Source of the DNA: Gallaecimonas pentaromativorans
GTDB taxonomy: Bacteria; Pseudomonadota; Gammaproteobacteria; Enterobacterales; Gallaecimonadaceae
Direction of reading: 5' to 3'
Assembly: GCF_003751625.1 (NCBI RefSeq)
Contig: NZ_RJUL01000005.1
Span: 1 to 64,000, forward strand
DNA length: 64,000 nucleotides
Shown: positions 53,748 to 62,765 of the stretch, in pieces
Layout of the letters: every line of letters starts with the position of its first letter
Position numbering within the stretch: position 1 is the stretch's first letter
Made by a program: the position numbers and the translations under genes
Notes under the pieces: model-generated
The model's input: the letters and a program-made list of their open reading frames with translations, nothing else
Told to the model about the DNA's origin: nothing
The model's database searches: none

Positions 53748-56747
53748 TTAGAACTTGGCAGTGAGCCCGACGTAGAGCTCGCGGCCCAGGGCATCGTAGA
53801 TACCAGGGTAGGTGTTGCCGTTGACAAAACCGGTGGCCAGGTTGCTGACGATGATCGGCGGATCTTTGTCCAGCAGGTTGTTGGCACCAATGCGCACCTG
53901 AATGTTGTCGGTGAGCGGCATGTTGGCGGCCAGGTCCAGGTAGCTGTAAGCCTGGATATGGTCGCTGACATAGAAGGTGCTGTCGCCGGCCAGCAGCGGG
54001 TTGTTGTCGTTGGTGGAGAGGTTCACGCTGCCGATATAGCGCCACAGGGCTGAGACTTCCAGGCCATGCCAGGGGGTGTCCCAGGTGACCCGGGCGTTAT
54101 GGCGCCATTCCGGTGAAGGCTGGCCACAGGTGGGGCCGTACAGGCCTTTACAGTCGAAGCTGCCAAGACCGGGCAGGGGCTCGGTGGTCATGTCTTTGAG
54201 CCAGGTGCCCACCAGGTTGAAGTTGAGGCTACCCCAGCCGTTCAGGGCGACGTCGTAGTTGAGGTTCATGTCCACACCGGAGGTGCGCAGGTAGCCGGTG
54301 TTGAGGGTGGTGGAGACAACGTAGCCGGTGGTGCCGAACAAAGAGCCGGCGCTGGGGCTGCGGTGGATCAGGCCACAGTAGTAGCTTGAACCGGTACCGA
54401 TACACTGGTTGAGGATCAGGGTCGGGTCAACCGAGCTGATGTAGTCGTCCACCTTGATGTGGTAGTAGTCCAGGCTCAGGCTCAGGTTCTCGATAAAGCG
54501 CGGGGTCAGTACCACACCAGCGGTGAAGGTTTTGGCTTCTTCCGGCTTGAGGTCGGGGTTGCCGCCGTACATGGCCACACACTGGTCGGCCGGACACTCG
54601 ACGATATTGCCGTACTGGGCGCTGGTTACGCCGCTGTTGGCACACTCAATCTGGCTGGCAGAAGGGCTGGTGCCGGAGCAGGGATCGGTACCCGAGTAGT
54701 TACCCAGGCTTTGCGATGAGAACAGCTCGCTGATATTGGGGGCGCGGATGGCTTTGTTGAAGCTCGAGCGCAGGCGGATATCGTCGATGGGGGAGTAGGT
54801 CAGCTCAAACTTGAAGGTGTTGGCGCTGTAGCTTGAGGCGTCGCTGGCGTTGTGGTTTTTGTACTTGGAGTGGCGGTAGCCGCCGTTAACCCCCAGGTAT
54901 TTCACGCCGGGCGCGTCTTCCACCAGCGGCACGTCCAGCTCGGTGTAGGCTTCGTCCACCTTGATTTTGCCGTAGGCATCTTCATAGCCGTTGGCCTCGG
55001 AGACGGCGTCGGCGTTGAAGTTATACACCTCCTGGCGATGCTCCAAACCCACCACCATGGCCGGGCCAATGGCAGCGAAGGGCGACTTGATGCCGTAGGC
55101 GTCTAAATCAATCTGGCTGTAGGCGCTGTATACATCCAGGGTCTGTTCGCTGTTGGTCTCGCTGGTGGTGAGGATGTAGTCAAGGCCAGCATCGGAGATG
55201 CCACTGTAGGCAAACACATCGATGGGCGCGCAGCCGCTGTTACCGGACAAACACACCACGTTGCCGTTGCCATCATCCACCGCCAGCAGGGCGTCGGCGG
55301 CTTTAAGCTGGTCAACGTCGTTCTGGTACTGCTCGGAGTAATTGGCCTTGGCGTGCAGGTAACTGACGTTGTAGGTAATGGCGTCGGTGAGGTTGCCACT
55401 GGCCGCCAGGTTGAAGCGGTAATCGCTGTGCTGCAAGTCGTCACGCCGTGCTCGGGCATTGGTGCCGTCCAGGCGATAACCCACGTAGGTGTCTATCTGA
55501 TCGCTGCTGCCAGCGGCGCTGCCACACAGCAGTGAGGCCTGCTGGCTGCTCATCAGCGGGTTGTCACAGTTGATGGCAAAGTCCGAGCCGAACCACAGGG
55601 CCGAAGGTGCTACCTGGGAGAAGCTGCGGTCATGCATGTACATGAAGCTGCTGGACAGGCGGGTGCCGTTGTCAAAGTCGTAGTGGGCCATGTAGCCGCC
55701 GGTATAACGCTCGTCGTCACGCTGGATGTAGTTCAGCGGCGTGTAGTTATACAGGTAGTCATCGCTGTAGGTGTCCCAGGTTTTGGAACCGTCTTTGAGG
55801 TTGTTGTAAGAGCCACCGTTGTTCTCGCCGCTCAGCACGAAAAAGCGGCCCCAGGGGTTGTTGGAGGAGCCGCCGCAGGCGAGGCCGTCCAGGGTGTCGT
55901 TGGCGTTCAGCGAGCACGCCGAGTAATCGCGCTTGTCCTGGGTAACGGGGTTGGTTTTACGGTAGGTGCCATAGAGGGTGATGTTGCCCTTGCCGTCCAG
56001 AAAATCGGTGCCGCCAGCCAGGGAGAAGTTGTATTTCTTGCCGTCAAACACCGAGCCGCTGGCGTTCTGGTAGCCGTAGCTGTCCACCAGGCTGCGCACC
56101 GAGTCGTTGTCGTTTTTGTGTTGATAAGCGGCGCCCTGGGTGTCGAAGACAAAACCGTCGAGGTTGTCTTCCATGATGAAGTTCACCACCCCGGAGATAG
56201 CATCGGAGCCGTACACCGCCGAGGCGCCGCCGGTCACTACGTCTACCCGTTTGATAAGGCTTGAGGGAATGAAGTTGATGTCCATGCCCATGGTGGGCAG
56301 GATGCGCTGGCCGTCAATCAGGGTCAGCACCCGGTTGGAGCCGAGGTTGCGCAGGTTGATTTGCGCGCTGCCGTCAGAGCCGTTGGAGACGTTCTCGTTG
56401 GCGTCGGCGGTAAACTGCGGCATCCGGCTCAGGGCCTCTTCCACGTTGGTGGTGCCCTGGAGCTTCATTTCCTTGTTGGTGAGCACCGAGATCGGGCTGT
56501 TGGAGCTGTACTCGGCGCGCTGAATACGCGAGCCGGTTACGGTGATGGTCTCGGTGTTCTTGTCTTTGGATTTGGCGCTGGCCTCTTCCACGCCGGTCTG
56601 GGCGCTGACCGGTTTCACTTCAATGTCACTCTGAGTCTGACTGCTGTCTGTGTTGGCGCCTTGTGCCTGCACCAGGCTGGGTGTGGTTATTCCCAGCAGT
56701 GCACAGATAGCCAGAACCCCAGTTGCTAATGGTTTTTGGTTTGTCAT
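53748..56747 (-). CDS. TonB-dependent outer-membrane receptor
   Basis: A 999-residue receptor with a signal peptide (ending LVQA/QGA, about residue 29). A plug domain follows: TGSRIQRAEYSSNSPISVL, EEALSRMPQF, INLRNLGSNRVLTLIDGQR, and RVDVVTGGASAVYGSDAISGVV. Then comes a 22-strand type beta-barrel ending in the terminal aromatic VGLTAKF. The large loops and the plug type resemble receptors for oligosaccharides or peptides in marine gammaproteobacteria, not siderophore receptors. Convergent with the GH2/DUF5695 genes; the upstream region has a candidate operator of the hydroxyproline regulon. ATG 56747 follows GAGAGA; frame open to 56768. Confidence 0.92.
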   Translation of the reverse strand: MTNQKPLATGVLAICALLGITTPSLVQAQGANTDSSQTQSDIEVKPVSAQTGVEEASAKSKDKNTETITVTGSRIQRAEYSSNSPISVLTNKEMKLQGTTNVEEALSRMPQFTADANENVSNGSDGSAQINLRNLGSNRVLTLIDGQRILPTMGMDINFIPSSLIKRVDVVTGGASAVYGSDAISGVVNFIMEDNLDGFVFDTQGAAYQHKNDNDSVRSLVDSYGYQNASGSVFDGKKYNFSLAGGTDFLDGKGNITLYGTYRKTNPVTQDKRDYSACSLNANDTLDGLACGGSSNNPWGRFFVLSGENNGGSYNNLKDGSKTWDTYSDDYLYNYTPLNYIQRDDERYTGGYMAHYDFDNGTRLSSSFMYMHDRSFSQVAPSALWFGSDFAINCDNPLMSSQQASLLCGSAAGSSDQIDTYVGYRLDGTNARARRDDLQHSDYRFNLAASGNLTDAITYNVSYLHAKANYSEQYQNDVDQLKAADALLAVDDGNGNVVCLSGNSGCAPIDVFAYSGISDAGLDYILTTSETNSEQTLDVYSAYSQIDLDAYGIKSPFAAIGPAMVVGLEHRQEVYNFNADAVSEANGYEDAYGKIKVDEAYTELDVPLVEDAPGVKYLGVNGGYRHSKYKNHNASDASSYSANTFKFELTYSPIDDIRLRSSFNKAIRAPNISELFSSQSLGNYSGTDPCSGTSPSASQIECANSGVTSAQYGNIVECPADQCVAMYGGNPDLKPEEAKTFTAGVVLTPRFIENLSLSLDYYHIKVDDYISSVDPTLILNQCIGTGSSYYCGLIHRSPSAGSLFGTTGYVVSTTLNTGYLRTSGVDMNLNYDVALNGWGSLNFNLVGTWLKDMTTEPLPGLGSFDCKGLYGPTCGQPSPEWRHNARVTWDTPWHGLEVSALWRYIGSVNLSTNDNNPLLAGDSTFYVSDHIQAYSYLDLAANMPLTDNIQVRIGANNLLDKDPPIIVSNLATGFVNGNTYPGIYDALGRELYVGLTAKF

Positions 56748-56869
56748 GGGTTCTCTCTCGCTAAACACGCTTATCGGTGTCAGAACCCCTTTTTTCGCCG
56801 AGATCGGGAAAGCCGGAACAGTCTGTCTGACCTGATTAATAACTGCACTGTGTAATAACGTATGTCAAA

Positions 56870-56886
56870 TATATTATACGATATTC
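56870..56886. promoter_or_regulatory. Candidate operator, site 5 (TonB receptor promoter)
   Basis: TATAT-TATAC-GATATTC, core TTATAC (one change from GTATAC). On the minus strand the same bases contain TATAAT, with TTGACA nearby. The rest of 56748-57112 shows no gene. Confidence 0.5.
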
Positions 56887-57112
56887 GTTATATGATCAGA
56901 TCTCGCTCAAACTTTTGGAGGCCACCAAGGCCGCGCTGGCCGTGGCTTTGACAGAATATGTCAGGCCCCGGCGCCACAGCGCCGTTACAGGCTTTTAGCA
57001 ACAAAGCGTTGCCAAAGGGCGGCGCGGCAGGTGGTTTTTAACAAGGGATAAGGCGGCCAAAACCGGCCTTGGCGTGCACAAAAGTTCCTACCTTGGCGGC
57101 GCGCCTGCCAAC

Positions 57113-57139
57113 AAAAAGCCCGGCATCTGCCGGGCTTTT
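57113..57139. terminator. Terminator of the DUF885 gene
   Basis: GCCCGGC / GCCGGGC, loop ATCT, with A5 and T4 flanks; acts on the minus strand. Confidence 0.85.
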
Positions 57140-57141
57140 GC

Positions 57142-58896
57142 TTAGTCGTTGTAAGGAGAGGGGCCGCCGTCGGCAATGAACTTGTCGATGCGGTCAGACA
57201 ACACCTTGAGCGGCACCGAGCCCATTTGCAGCACGGTGTCGTGGAAGGCGCGGATATCGAACTTGGCCCCCAGGGCCTGTTCGGCACGCTTGCGGTCCTT
57301 CTCGATGGCCATTTCACCCAGGTAGTAAGACAGCGCCTGGCCGGGCCAGGCAATGTAGCGGTCCACTTCGGTGGTCACCTCGTGGGTAGACAGTGCGGTG
57401 TTGTCCAGCAGGAAATCCTGGGCCTGCTTGCGGGTCCAGCCCTTGGCGTGAATGCCGGTGTCTACCACCAGGCGGGCGGCGCGCCACATCTGGTAGCTCA
57501 GCATGCCAAAGACTTCATAAGGGGTTTTGTAGATCCCCATTTCTTCGCCCAGGGCTTCGCAGTAAAGGGCCCAGCCTTCGCCGTAGGCCGAGATGTAGTA
57601 GTTGCGGCGAAACACCGGCAGCTCTTTGTTCTCGGCAGCCAGCGGCATCTGGAAGGCATGGCCGGGGGCAGATTCGTGCAGCGTCAAGGCCGGCAGCGAG
57701 TAAAAGGGCCGCGACGGCAGATCGTAGGTGTTAACGAGGTAGATCCCCGGGCCGCCCCGGCCACCGGTGTAGAAGGGGGCAATGTCGGCCGGCACCGGCA
57801 CTATGGCAAAGCGGCGCCTTGGCAGCCGGCCAAAGTATTTGTCGGCCACACCGTCAAACTCCTTGGCTATCCAGGCGGCGTGGTTTAGCAGCTCCTGCGG
57901 GGTCTTGGCGTAGAACTGCGGATCGGTGCGCAAAAAGTGCAGGAAGTCCTTAAGGCTGCCTTTGAACTTGACCTCTTTCATCACCTCTTGCATGCGGGCG
58001 CGGATCCGCGCCACTTCGTCCAGACCGATTTGGTGAATTTGCTCTGGGGTCATGTCGAGGGTGGTGTACTTCTCGATTTGCGACTGGTAGAAGGCCTTGC
58101 CGTTAGGCAGATCTTCGGCAGCAAGGGAGGTAACGGCGCCCGGAATGTATTGCTTGCGAAGAAAATCCAGCACCGCCTGGTGGGCCGGTATCACGTACTG
58201 GGCGATAGCCGCCTTGGCCTTGGCTTGAAGGTCTTTTTGCACCGCCTCGGGCAAGGTGGTGGGCAGGTGCTTGAAGGGGGTATAGAAGACGTTGTCTTCG
58301 CCCTTGGCAGCCACCACCGAGGCGGCGGTGGCGTCGCGCCCGTCGAGGGTTATCTTGGGCAGGGTAAAGCCGCGCTTGAGCCCCGCTTTCATGTTGTCGA
58401 TGTTCTGTGCAAAGTAGCGGGGCATGGTAGAGAGCCACTCAAGGTAGTGGCGATAGTCCTGCTCGCTGTGAAAATCCCCTTTGGCCATATAGGTCAAATC
58501 GCCCCAGAACGAGGTGTCGCCGGAGAGCGGACGCTCGTACACCTTGTTCACCACGTCGGAGATCAAGGAATCAAGCTGGGTCTTGTATACCGCCAGGTTG
58601 ACTTGGTTTTCATAACTCAGCTGCTTTTTATCGAGCTTGGCCAGGGCCGCTTCCACCTGTTGCCAATGCTTGAGGTGGGCCTGCTGGGTGCTCAGGCTGA
58701 CATCGGGCAGGGCGGTGGGAATGGCGGCAGCGGGGCTGTCTTCGTCCACGCTCTGTTGGTCTTGGCGCCACTGCCATTCGTCGCTGTAAATCTTTTTAAA
58801 TGCGTCATCGGTAGCCGAGGCCAGGGCCTGGCTTAACGGCGCTGCGGCCAGTGCGGCCCCTAAAAACAAGGCCCGGGGTAGGGCTGCTAACTTCAT
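57142..58896 (-). CDS. DUF885 family putative metallopeptidase, exported
   Basis: A 584-residue protein with a signal peptide (MKLAALPRALFLGAALAAAP..LA). DUF885 proteins carry a zinc-peptidase-like HExxPGH motif, here HESAPGHAFQ, with a further Glu in ISAYGEGWALYCEALG downstream, the typical pair for this family. Activity is not established for most members; a carboxy- or dipeptidase role is inferred. The gene diverges from the GH127 gene over a 103-base region containing the most symmetrical operator of the island. Strong AAGGAG site before the ATG; the open frame extends 85 codons upstream with no support. Confidence 0.88.
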   Translation of the reverse strand: MKLAALPRALFLGAALAAAPLSQALASATDDAFKKIYSDEWQWRQDQQSVDEDSPAAAIPTALPDVSLSTQQAHLKHWQQVEAALAKLDKKQLSYENQVNLAVYKTQLDSLISDVVNKVYERPLSGDTSFWGDLTYMAKGDFHSEQDYRHYLEWLSTMPRYFAQNIDNMKAGLKRGFTLPKITLDGRDATAASVVAAKGEDNVFYTPFKHLPTTLPEAVQKDLQAKAKAAIAQYVIPAHQAVLDFLRKQYIPGAVTSLAAEDLPNGKAFYQSQIEKYTTLDMTPEQIHQIGLDEVARIRARMQEVMKEVKFKGSLKDFLHFLRTDPQFYAKTPQELLNHAAWIAKEFDGVADKYFGRLPRRRFAIVPVPADIAPFYTGGRGGPGIYLVNTYDLPSRPFYSLPALTLHESAPGHAFQMPLAAENKELPVFRRNYYISAYGEGWALYCEALGEEMGIYKTPYEVFGMLSYQMWRAARLVVDTGIHAKGWTRKQAQDFLLDNTALSTHEVTTEVDRYIAWPGQALSYYLGEMAIEKDRKRAEQALGAKFDIRAFHDTVLQMGSVPLKVLSDRIDKFIADGGPSPYND

Positions 58897-58928
58897 CACA
58901 CCTAGCTCCTTGAATTGGTTTGTTAGTC

Positions 58929-58950
58929 TATATATCGTATACCGTATATA
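58929..58950. promoter_or_regulatory. Candidate operator, site 6 (divergent DUF885/GH127 promoters)
   Basis: TATATA-TC-GTATAC-CG-TATATA: 18 of 22 positions are palindromic. It sits centrally between the two divergent starts (33 and 50 bases away), so one bound dimer could control both genes. Confidence 0.7.
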
Positions 58951-58999
58951 ACTTGAGATAAAAAGACCAACGTCGGCGACAACCACAACGGGAGCCCCT

Positions 59000-61408
59000 A
59001 TGTGCCATCTTTGCCCGACCACCAGCAGGCGCCAGGTTTTAAAAGGCGTATCCGCCCTTGCCGCTTTGTCGGCCCTGAGTAGTCTTTCTCTGGCCGGCTG
59101 CGCCGATAAGCCCAGTCGCCAATTGGCCGGGGCCAAACCCTTGCCAAACACCGCCGGCGCCTTGCCCCTTAATCAGGTGAGATTGCTGCCATCGGCGTTT
59201 AAAACGGCCCAAGAGGCGAACAGCCGCTACCTGATGGCACTGGAGCCTGACCGTTTTTTGCATAACTTCCGGCTCTTTGCCGGCCTCAAGCCCAAAGGCG
59301 AGGTCTACGGCGGCTGGGAAGCCGACACCATCGCCGGCCACAGCCTCGGCCACTATATGTCGGCCCTGGCGCTGCTTCACGCCCAGACCGGCAGCCTTGA
59401 GGCGAAACGCCGGTTAAGCTACATCATCAGCGAATTGGCCGAAGTACAGGACGCCGAAGGCGACGGTTACGTGGCGGGCTTTACCCGCAAGCGAAAAGAC
59501 AAATCCATCGTCGATGGCAAGGAGATCTTCGCCGAGATAAAAGCGGGCGACATCCGCTCGGCGGGCTTTGATCTCAACGGTTGCTGGGTGCCCTTCTATA
59601 ACTGGCACAAGCTCTATACCGGCCTCTTTGACGCCCAAACCTATTGCGGCCTGGACCAAGCATTGCCGGTGGCGGTGAAACTGGGCGGGTACATTGAAGG
59701 GGTGTTTGCGCCTCTGAGTGAGGCCCAGGTGCAACAGGTGCTGGACTGCGAGCACGGCGGCATCAACGAGAGCTTTGCCGAGCTTTACGCCCGCACCAAC
59801 GACCAACGCTGGCTGGCCCTGGCCGAAAAGCTCTACCACAAAAAGGTGCTCGACCCCCTGGCCGACGGCAAGGACGAGCTGGCCAATATCCACGCCAACA
59901 CCCAGATCCCCAAACTGATTGGCCTGGCCCGCATTCATGAGCTGACCGGCGAGCAGCGCAAAGGTGCCGCACCGCAGTTTTTCTGGGAAGCCGTCACCGA
60001 GCACCACTCCTACGTGATTGGCGGCAACGCCGACCGCGAATATTTTTACGAGCCCGATGCCATTGCCAACCACATCACCGAGCAAACCTGCGAGGGCTGC
60101 AACACCTACAACATGCTCAAGTTGACCCGCCACCTTTATAGCTGGGGGGTCAACGCGGCCTATTTTGACTACTACGAGCGGGCGCACCTTAACCATATCC
60201 TGGCGCAAATCGACCCCGACTCGGGCATGGTTACCTACATGATGCCGCTGATGTCAGGGGCGGTGCGGGAGCACTCCACCCCCTTTGACAGCTTTTGGTG
60301 CTGCACCGGCACCGGCATGGAAAGTAACGCCAAGCACGGCGACTCCATCTACTGGCAAAGCGCCGACACTTTCTTTGTTAACCTCTACATTCCCTCCAGC
60401 GCCGAGTGGCGCGAAGGCAAAGCCGCCTTTAGCCTCAATACCAGCTACCCCTACCAAGGGGAGATAAAGCTAAAGGTTGAGAAGGCCGAGCAAGCCTTTA
60501 CCCTTGCCATGCGCATTCCTGCCTGGGCTGGCGACGACTGGACCCTGGCCCTTAACGGCAAGCCGGTGGCGGTCAGCCAAGACCGCGGTTACGCCTACCT
60601 CAGCCGCCGCTTCAAAGCCGGGGACGAAATCACCCTCACCCTGCCCATGACCCTGCGCCTTGAAGGCACCCAGGGCGACGACAGCGTGGTGGCGGTGCTC
60701 CGTGGCCCCATGGTGCTGGCCGCCGACCTTGGCAGTAAAGACGATGCCTTTGACGGCACCGCCCCGGCCCTGGCCGGTAACGACTTGCTGGCAGGCTTTG
60801 CCGCCATGGACGAAGGTAGCGCCCTTTACAAAACCCAAGGCATTGGCCGCCCGGCAGACATGACCTTCAGCCCCTTTTACGCCAATCACCAGCGGCGCAG
60901 CGCTGTGTACTTTAAGCGCTTTAACGACGCCCAATGGGCCGCCGAAGAAGTGGCCTATGCCGCCGAGCAGGAACGGCTTAAAGACTTGGCTGCCCGCTCG
61001 GTGGATGTCATGCACTTAGGGGAAATGCAAGCCGAGCGTGACCACAAGTTGGAAGCCGAGATCAGCTACCCGGTGGTATACCGGGGCCGCAATGGCCGCG
61101 ACGCCCGCACCGGCGGCTTCTTTGAATTTACCTTCAAAGTCGCCCCCGGCCCGCTTAAGCTACAGGCCACCTATTGGGGGGAAGAGCGCAAGCGACTTTT
61201 CCATATACTGATTGATGGCAAGCGCATCGCCAGCCAGACCTTGGACTTCGACAAGCCCGGCGCCTTTTTCGACGTGCAATACGACATCCCGCCGGCCCTC
61301 ACCCAAGGCAAAAAGCAGGTTCGGGTGCGCTTTGAGCCCGAACCCGGCAACAGTGCCGGCCCGGTATTTGGTGTGTTGCTGTTTAAACCCAAACCGCAAT
61401 CGGCCTGA
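59000..61408 (+). CDS. Tat-exported lipoprotein beta-L-arabinofuranosidase, GH127 (DUF1680)
   Basis: An 802-residue GH127 enzyme, the family of Bifidobacterium HypBA1, which removes beta-L-arabinofuranose from hydroxyproline-linked arabino-oligosaccharides. The signal has a twin-arginine (SRRQVLK, Arg10-Arg11) and a lipobox (LAGC, Cys34). Catalytic-domain motifs: LLPSAFKTAQEANSRYL, GGWEADTIAGHSLGHYMSAL, the zinc/catalytic set Glu365-Gly-Cys367 in CEGCNTYNMLKL and Cys434-Cys435 in FWCCTGTGMES, equivalent to the Glu/Cys3 site with a Cys nucleophile. A C-terminal beta-sandwich follows. Start ATG with GGGAG before it. Confidence 0.92.
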   Translation: MCHLCPTTSRRQVLKGVSALAALSALSSLSLAGCADKPSRQLAGAKPLPNTAGALPLNQVRLLPSAFKTAQEANSRYLMALEPDRFLHNFRLFAGLKPKGEVYGGWEADTIAGHSLGHYMSALALLHAQTGSLEAKRRLSYIISELAEVQDAEGDGYVAGFTRKRKDKSIVDGKEIFAEIKAGDIRSAGFDLNGCWVPFYNWHKLYTGLFDAQTYCGLDQALPVAVKLGGYIEGVFAPLSEAQVQQVLDCEHGGINESFAELYARTNDQRWLALAEKLYHKKVLDPLADGKDELANIHANTQIPKLIGLARIHELTGEQRKGAAPQFFWEAVTEHHSYVIGGNADREYFYEPDAIANHITEQTCEGCNTYNMLKLTRHLYSWGVNAAYFDYYERAHLNHILAQIDPDSGMVTYMMPLMSGAVREHSTPFDSFWCCTGTGMESNAKHGDSIYWQSADTFFVNLYIPSSAEWREGKAAFSLNTSYPYQGEIKLKVEKAEQAFTLAMRIPAWAGDDWTLALNGKPVAVSQDRGYAYLSRRFKAGDEITLTLPMTLRLEGTQGDDSVVAVLRGPMVLAADLGSKDDAFDGTAPALAGNDLLAGFAAMDEGSALYKTQGIGRPADMTFSPFYANHQRRSAVYFKRFNDAQWAAEEVAYAAEQERLKDLAARSVDVMHLGEMQAERDHKLEAEISYPVVYRGRNGRDARTGGFFEFTFKVAPGPLKLQATYWGEERKRLFHILIDGKRIASQTLDFDKPGAFFDVQYDIPPALTQGKKQVRVRFEPEPGNSAGPVFGVLLFKPKPQSA

Positions 61409-61423
61409 GTAGACAACCTGTTC

Positions 61424-61449
61424 AAAGGCGGCCCCTGGGCCGCCCTTTT
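61424..61449 (+). terminator. Terminator-like hairpin between GH127 and M24 genes
   Basis: GGCGGCCC / GGGCCGCC with a tight loop and a short T4 run; likely partial, as no promoter is visible before the next gene. Confidence 0.6.
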
Positions 61450-61470
61450 GTGTAGTAAGGACCCATCAAC

Positions 61471-62661
61471 ATGAACGCAATTGGCGGCAGAACCGCAACC
61501 GAGGCCCTGGCGGGCCTATCTGACATGACCCTCAATGCCCAGGCTATCGGCCTGGAGGAGCACCAGGCGCGTATCCAAAAAGCCTGCGCCTACATGCAGG
61601 CCAAAGGCATCGACGCCCTTTATCTGAACGCCGGTACCAATCTCTCCTACTTTACCGGCCTTGACTGGTACCCCAGCGAGCGGCTGGTGGGGGCGCTACT
61701 GCGCCAAAGCGGCGAGCTTTGCTATTTGGTGCCGCACTTTGAGATTGACTCCATCCGCGAACGGCTGCTGCTTGAGGCCCCCCTTCACGGCTGGCACGAG
61801 CACGAAAGCCCCTACGCCCTTTTGGCCTCCAAGGTGGCAGGCAAGGTGCTGGCTATTGACGAGTCCACCGCCTTTTTCGTGGCCGACGGCATTCAAAAGG
61901 CGGCGCCGGGGCTCAGTATCACCAATGGCGGCGAGGTTAGCGCCCATTGCCGGATGCACAAGTCAGCAGCGGAAATCGCCCTTATCCAAACCGCCATGGA
62001 CATGACCATCGCCGTGCACAAGGCGGCGGCCAGCATCCTTTATGAAGGCATCTCCACCACGGAGGTGGAGCGCTTTATCAACCAGGCCCACCAGAAGGTA
62101 GGGGCCAGCGGCTCCTACTTTTGCATCGTGCTCTTTGGCAAAGCCACCTCCTTCCCCCATGGGGTGAAAGATCCGCAGCTGCTGAAAAAGGGCGACTTGG
62201 TATTGATTGATACCGGCTGCAAGGTCAAAGGCTACCTCTCTGACATCACCCGCACCTACGGCTTTGGTGATGTTGGCGACAAAGCCCGCGCCATTTGGGC
62301 CTCGGAGAAAAAAGCGCAGCTCGCCGCCTTTGCCGCCGCACAAGTGGGCCAGCCCTGTGGCGATGTCGACGCCGCCGCCCGCGCCTCCTTGGTTGAAGAC
62401 GGCCTGGGGCCAGACTACAACCTGCCAGGCTTGCCGCACCGCACCGGCCATGGCCTGGGTATGGACATTCACGAATGGCCCTATCTGGTCAAAGACAATC
62501 CGCTGCCCCTGGCACCGGGCATGGTGTTTTCCAACGAGCCGATGATTGTGCTGCCCGGCGAATTCGGGGTGCGCTTGGAAGACCATTTCTACATGACAGA
62601 GCAAGGCCCGCGCTGGTTCACCGAGCCCGCCAACAGCATCGACAGCCCCTTCGGGCCTTAA
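61471..62661 (+). CDS. M24 family Xaa-Pro peptidase (PepQ/PepP-like)
   Basis: A 396-residue cytosolic pita-bread metallopeptidase (no signal peptide). The N-terminal creatinase-like domain (QARIQKACAYMQAKGIDALYLNAGTNLSYFTG) is followed by the dinuclear metal site. Ligands are DTGCKVKGYLSDITRTY (two Asp), PHRTGHGLGMDIHE (His), SNEPMIV (Glu) and RLEDHFYMTE (Glu). Such enzymes cleave the bond before proline; here the natural target may be Xaa-hydroxyproline peptides, feeding the catabolic genes upstream (inference). AAGGAC site before the ATG. Followed by a strong terminator that closes the island. Confidence 0.92.
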   Translation: MNAIGGRTATEALAGLSDMTLNAQAIGLEEHQARIQKACAYMQAKGIDALYLNAGTNLSYFTGLDWYPSERLVGALLRQSGELCYLVPHFEIDSIRERLLLEAPLHGWHEHESPYALLASKVAGKVLAIDESTAFFVADGIQKAAPGLSITNGGEVSAHCRMHKSAAEIALIQTAMDMTIAVHKAAASILYEGISTTEVERFINQAHQKVGASGSYFCIVLFGKATSFPHGVKDPQLLKKGDLVLIDTGCKVKGYLSDITRTYGFGDVGDKARAIWASEKKAQLAAFAAAQVGQPCGDVDAAARASLVEDGLGPDYNLPGLPHRTGHGLGMDIHEWPYLVKDNPLPLAPGMVFSNEPMIVLPGEFGVRLEDHFYMTEQGPRWFTEPANSIDSPFGP

Positions 62662-62663
62662 TA

Positions 62664-62691
62664 AAAAAGCCGGCAAATCGCCGGCTTTTTT
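62664..62691 (+). terminator. Terminator after the M24 peptidase gene
   Basis: GCCGGC / GCCGGC with loop AAATC, flanked by A5 and T6. Confidence 0.9.
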
Positions 62692-62765
62692 ATATCTGGT
62701 CGTTGCCAAGTTTTTTCATCAAAGGGCATAGTAGGGCGGTGTTTTAATTAAAAGCCTAGTCGTGC

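Noticed and set aside
56985-57353. Minus-strand frame overlapping the end of the DUF885 gene
   Set aside because: Shadow frame with Arg/Pro-rich composition that crosses the DUF885 terminator.
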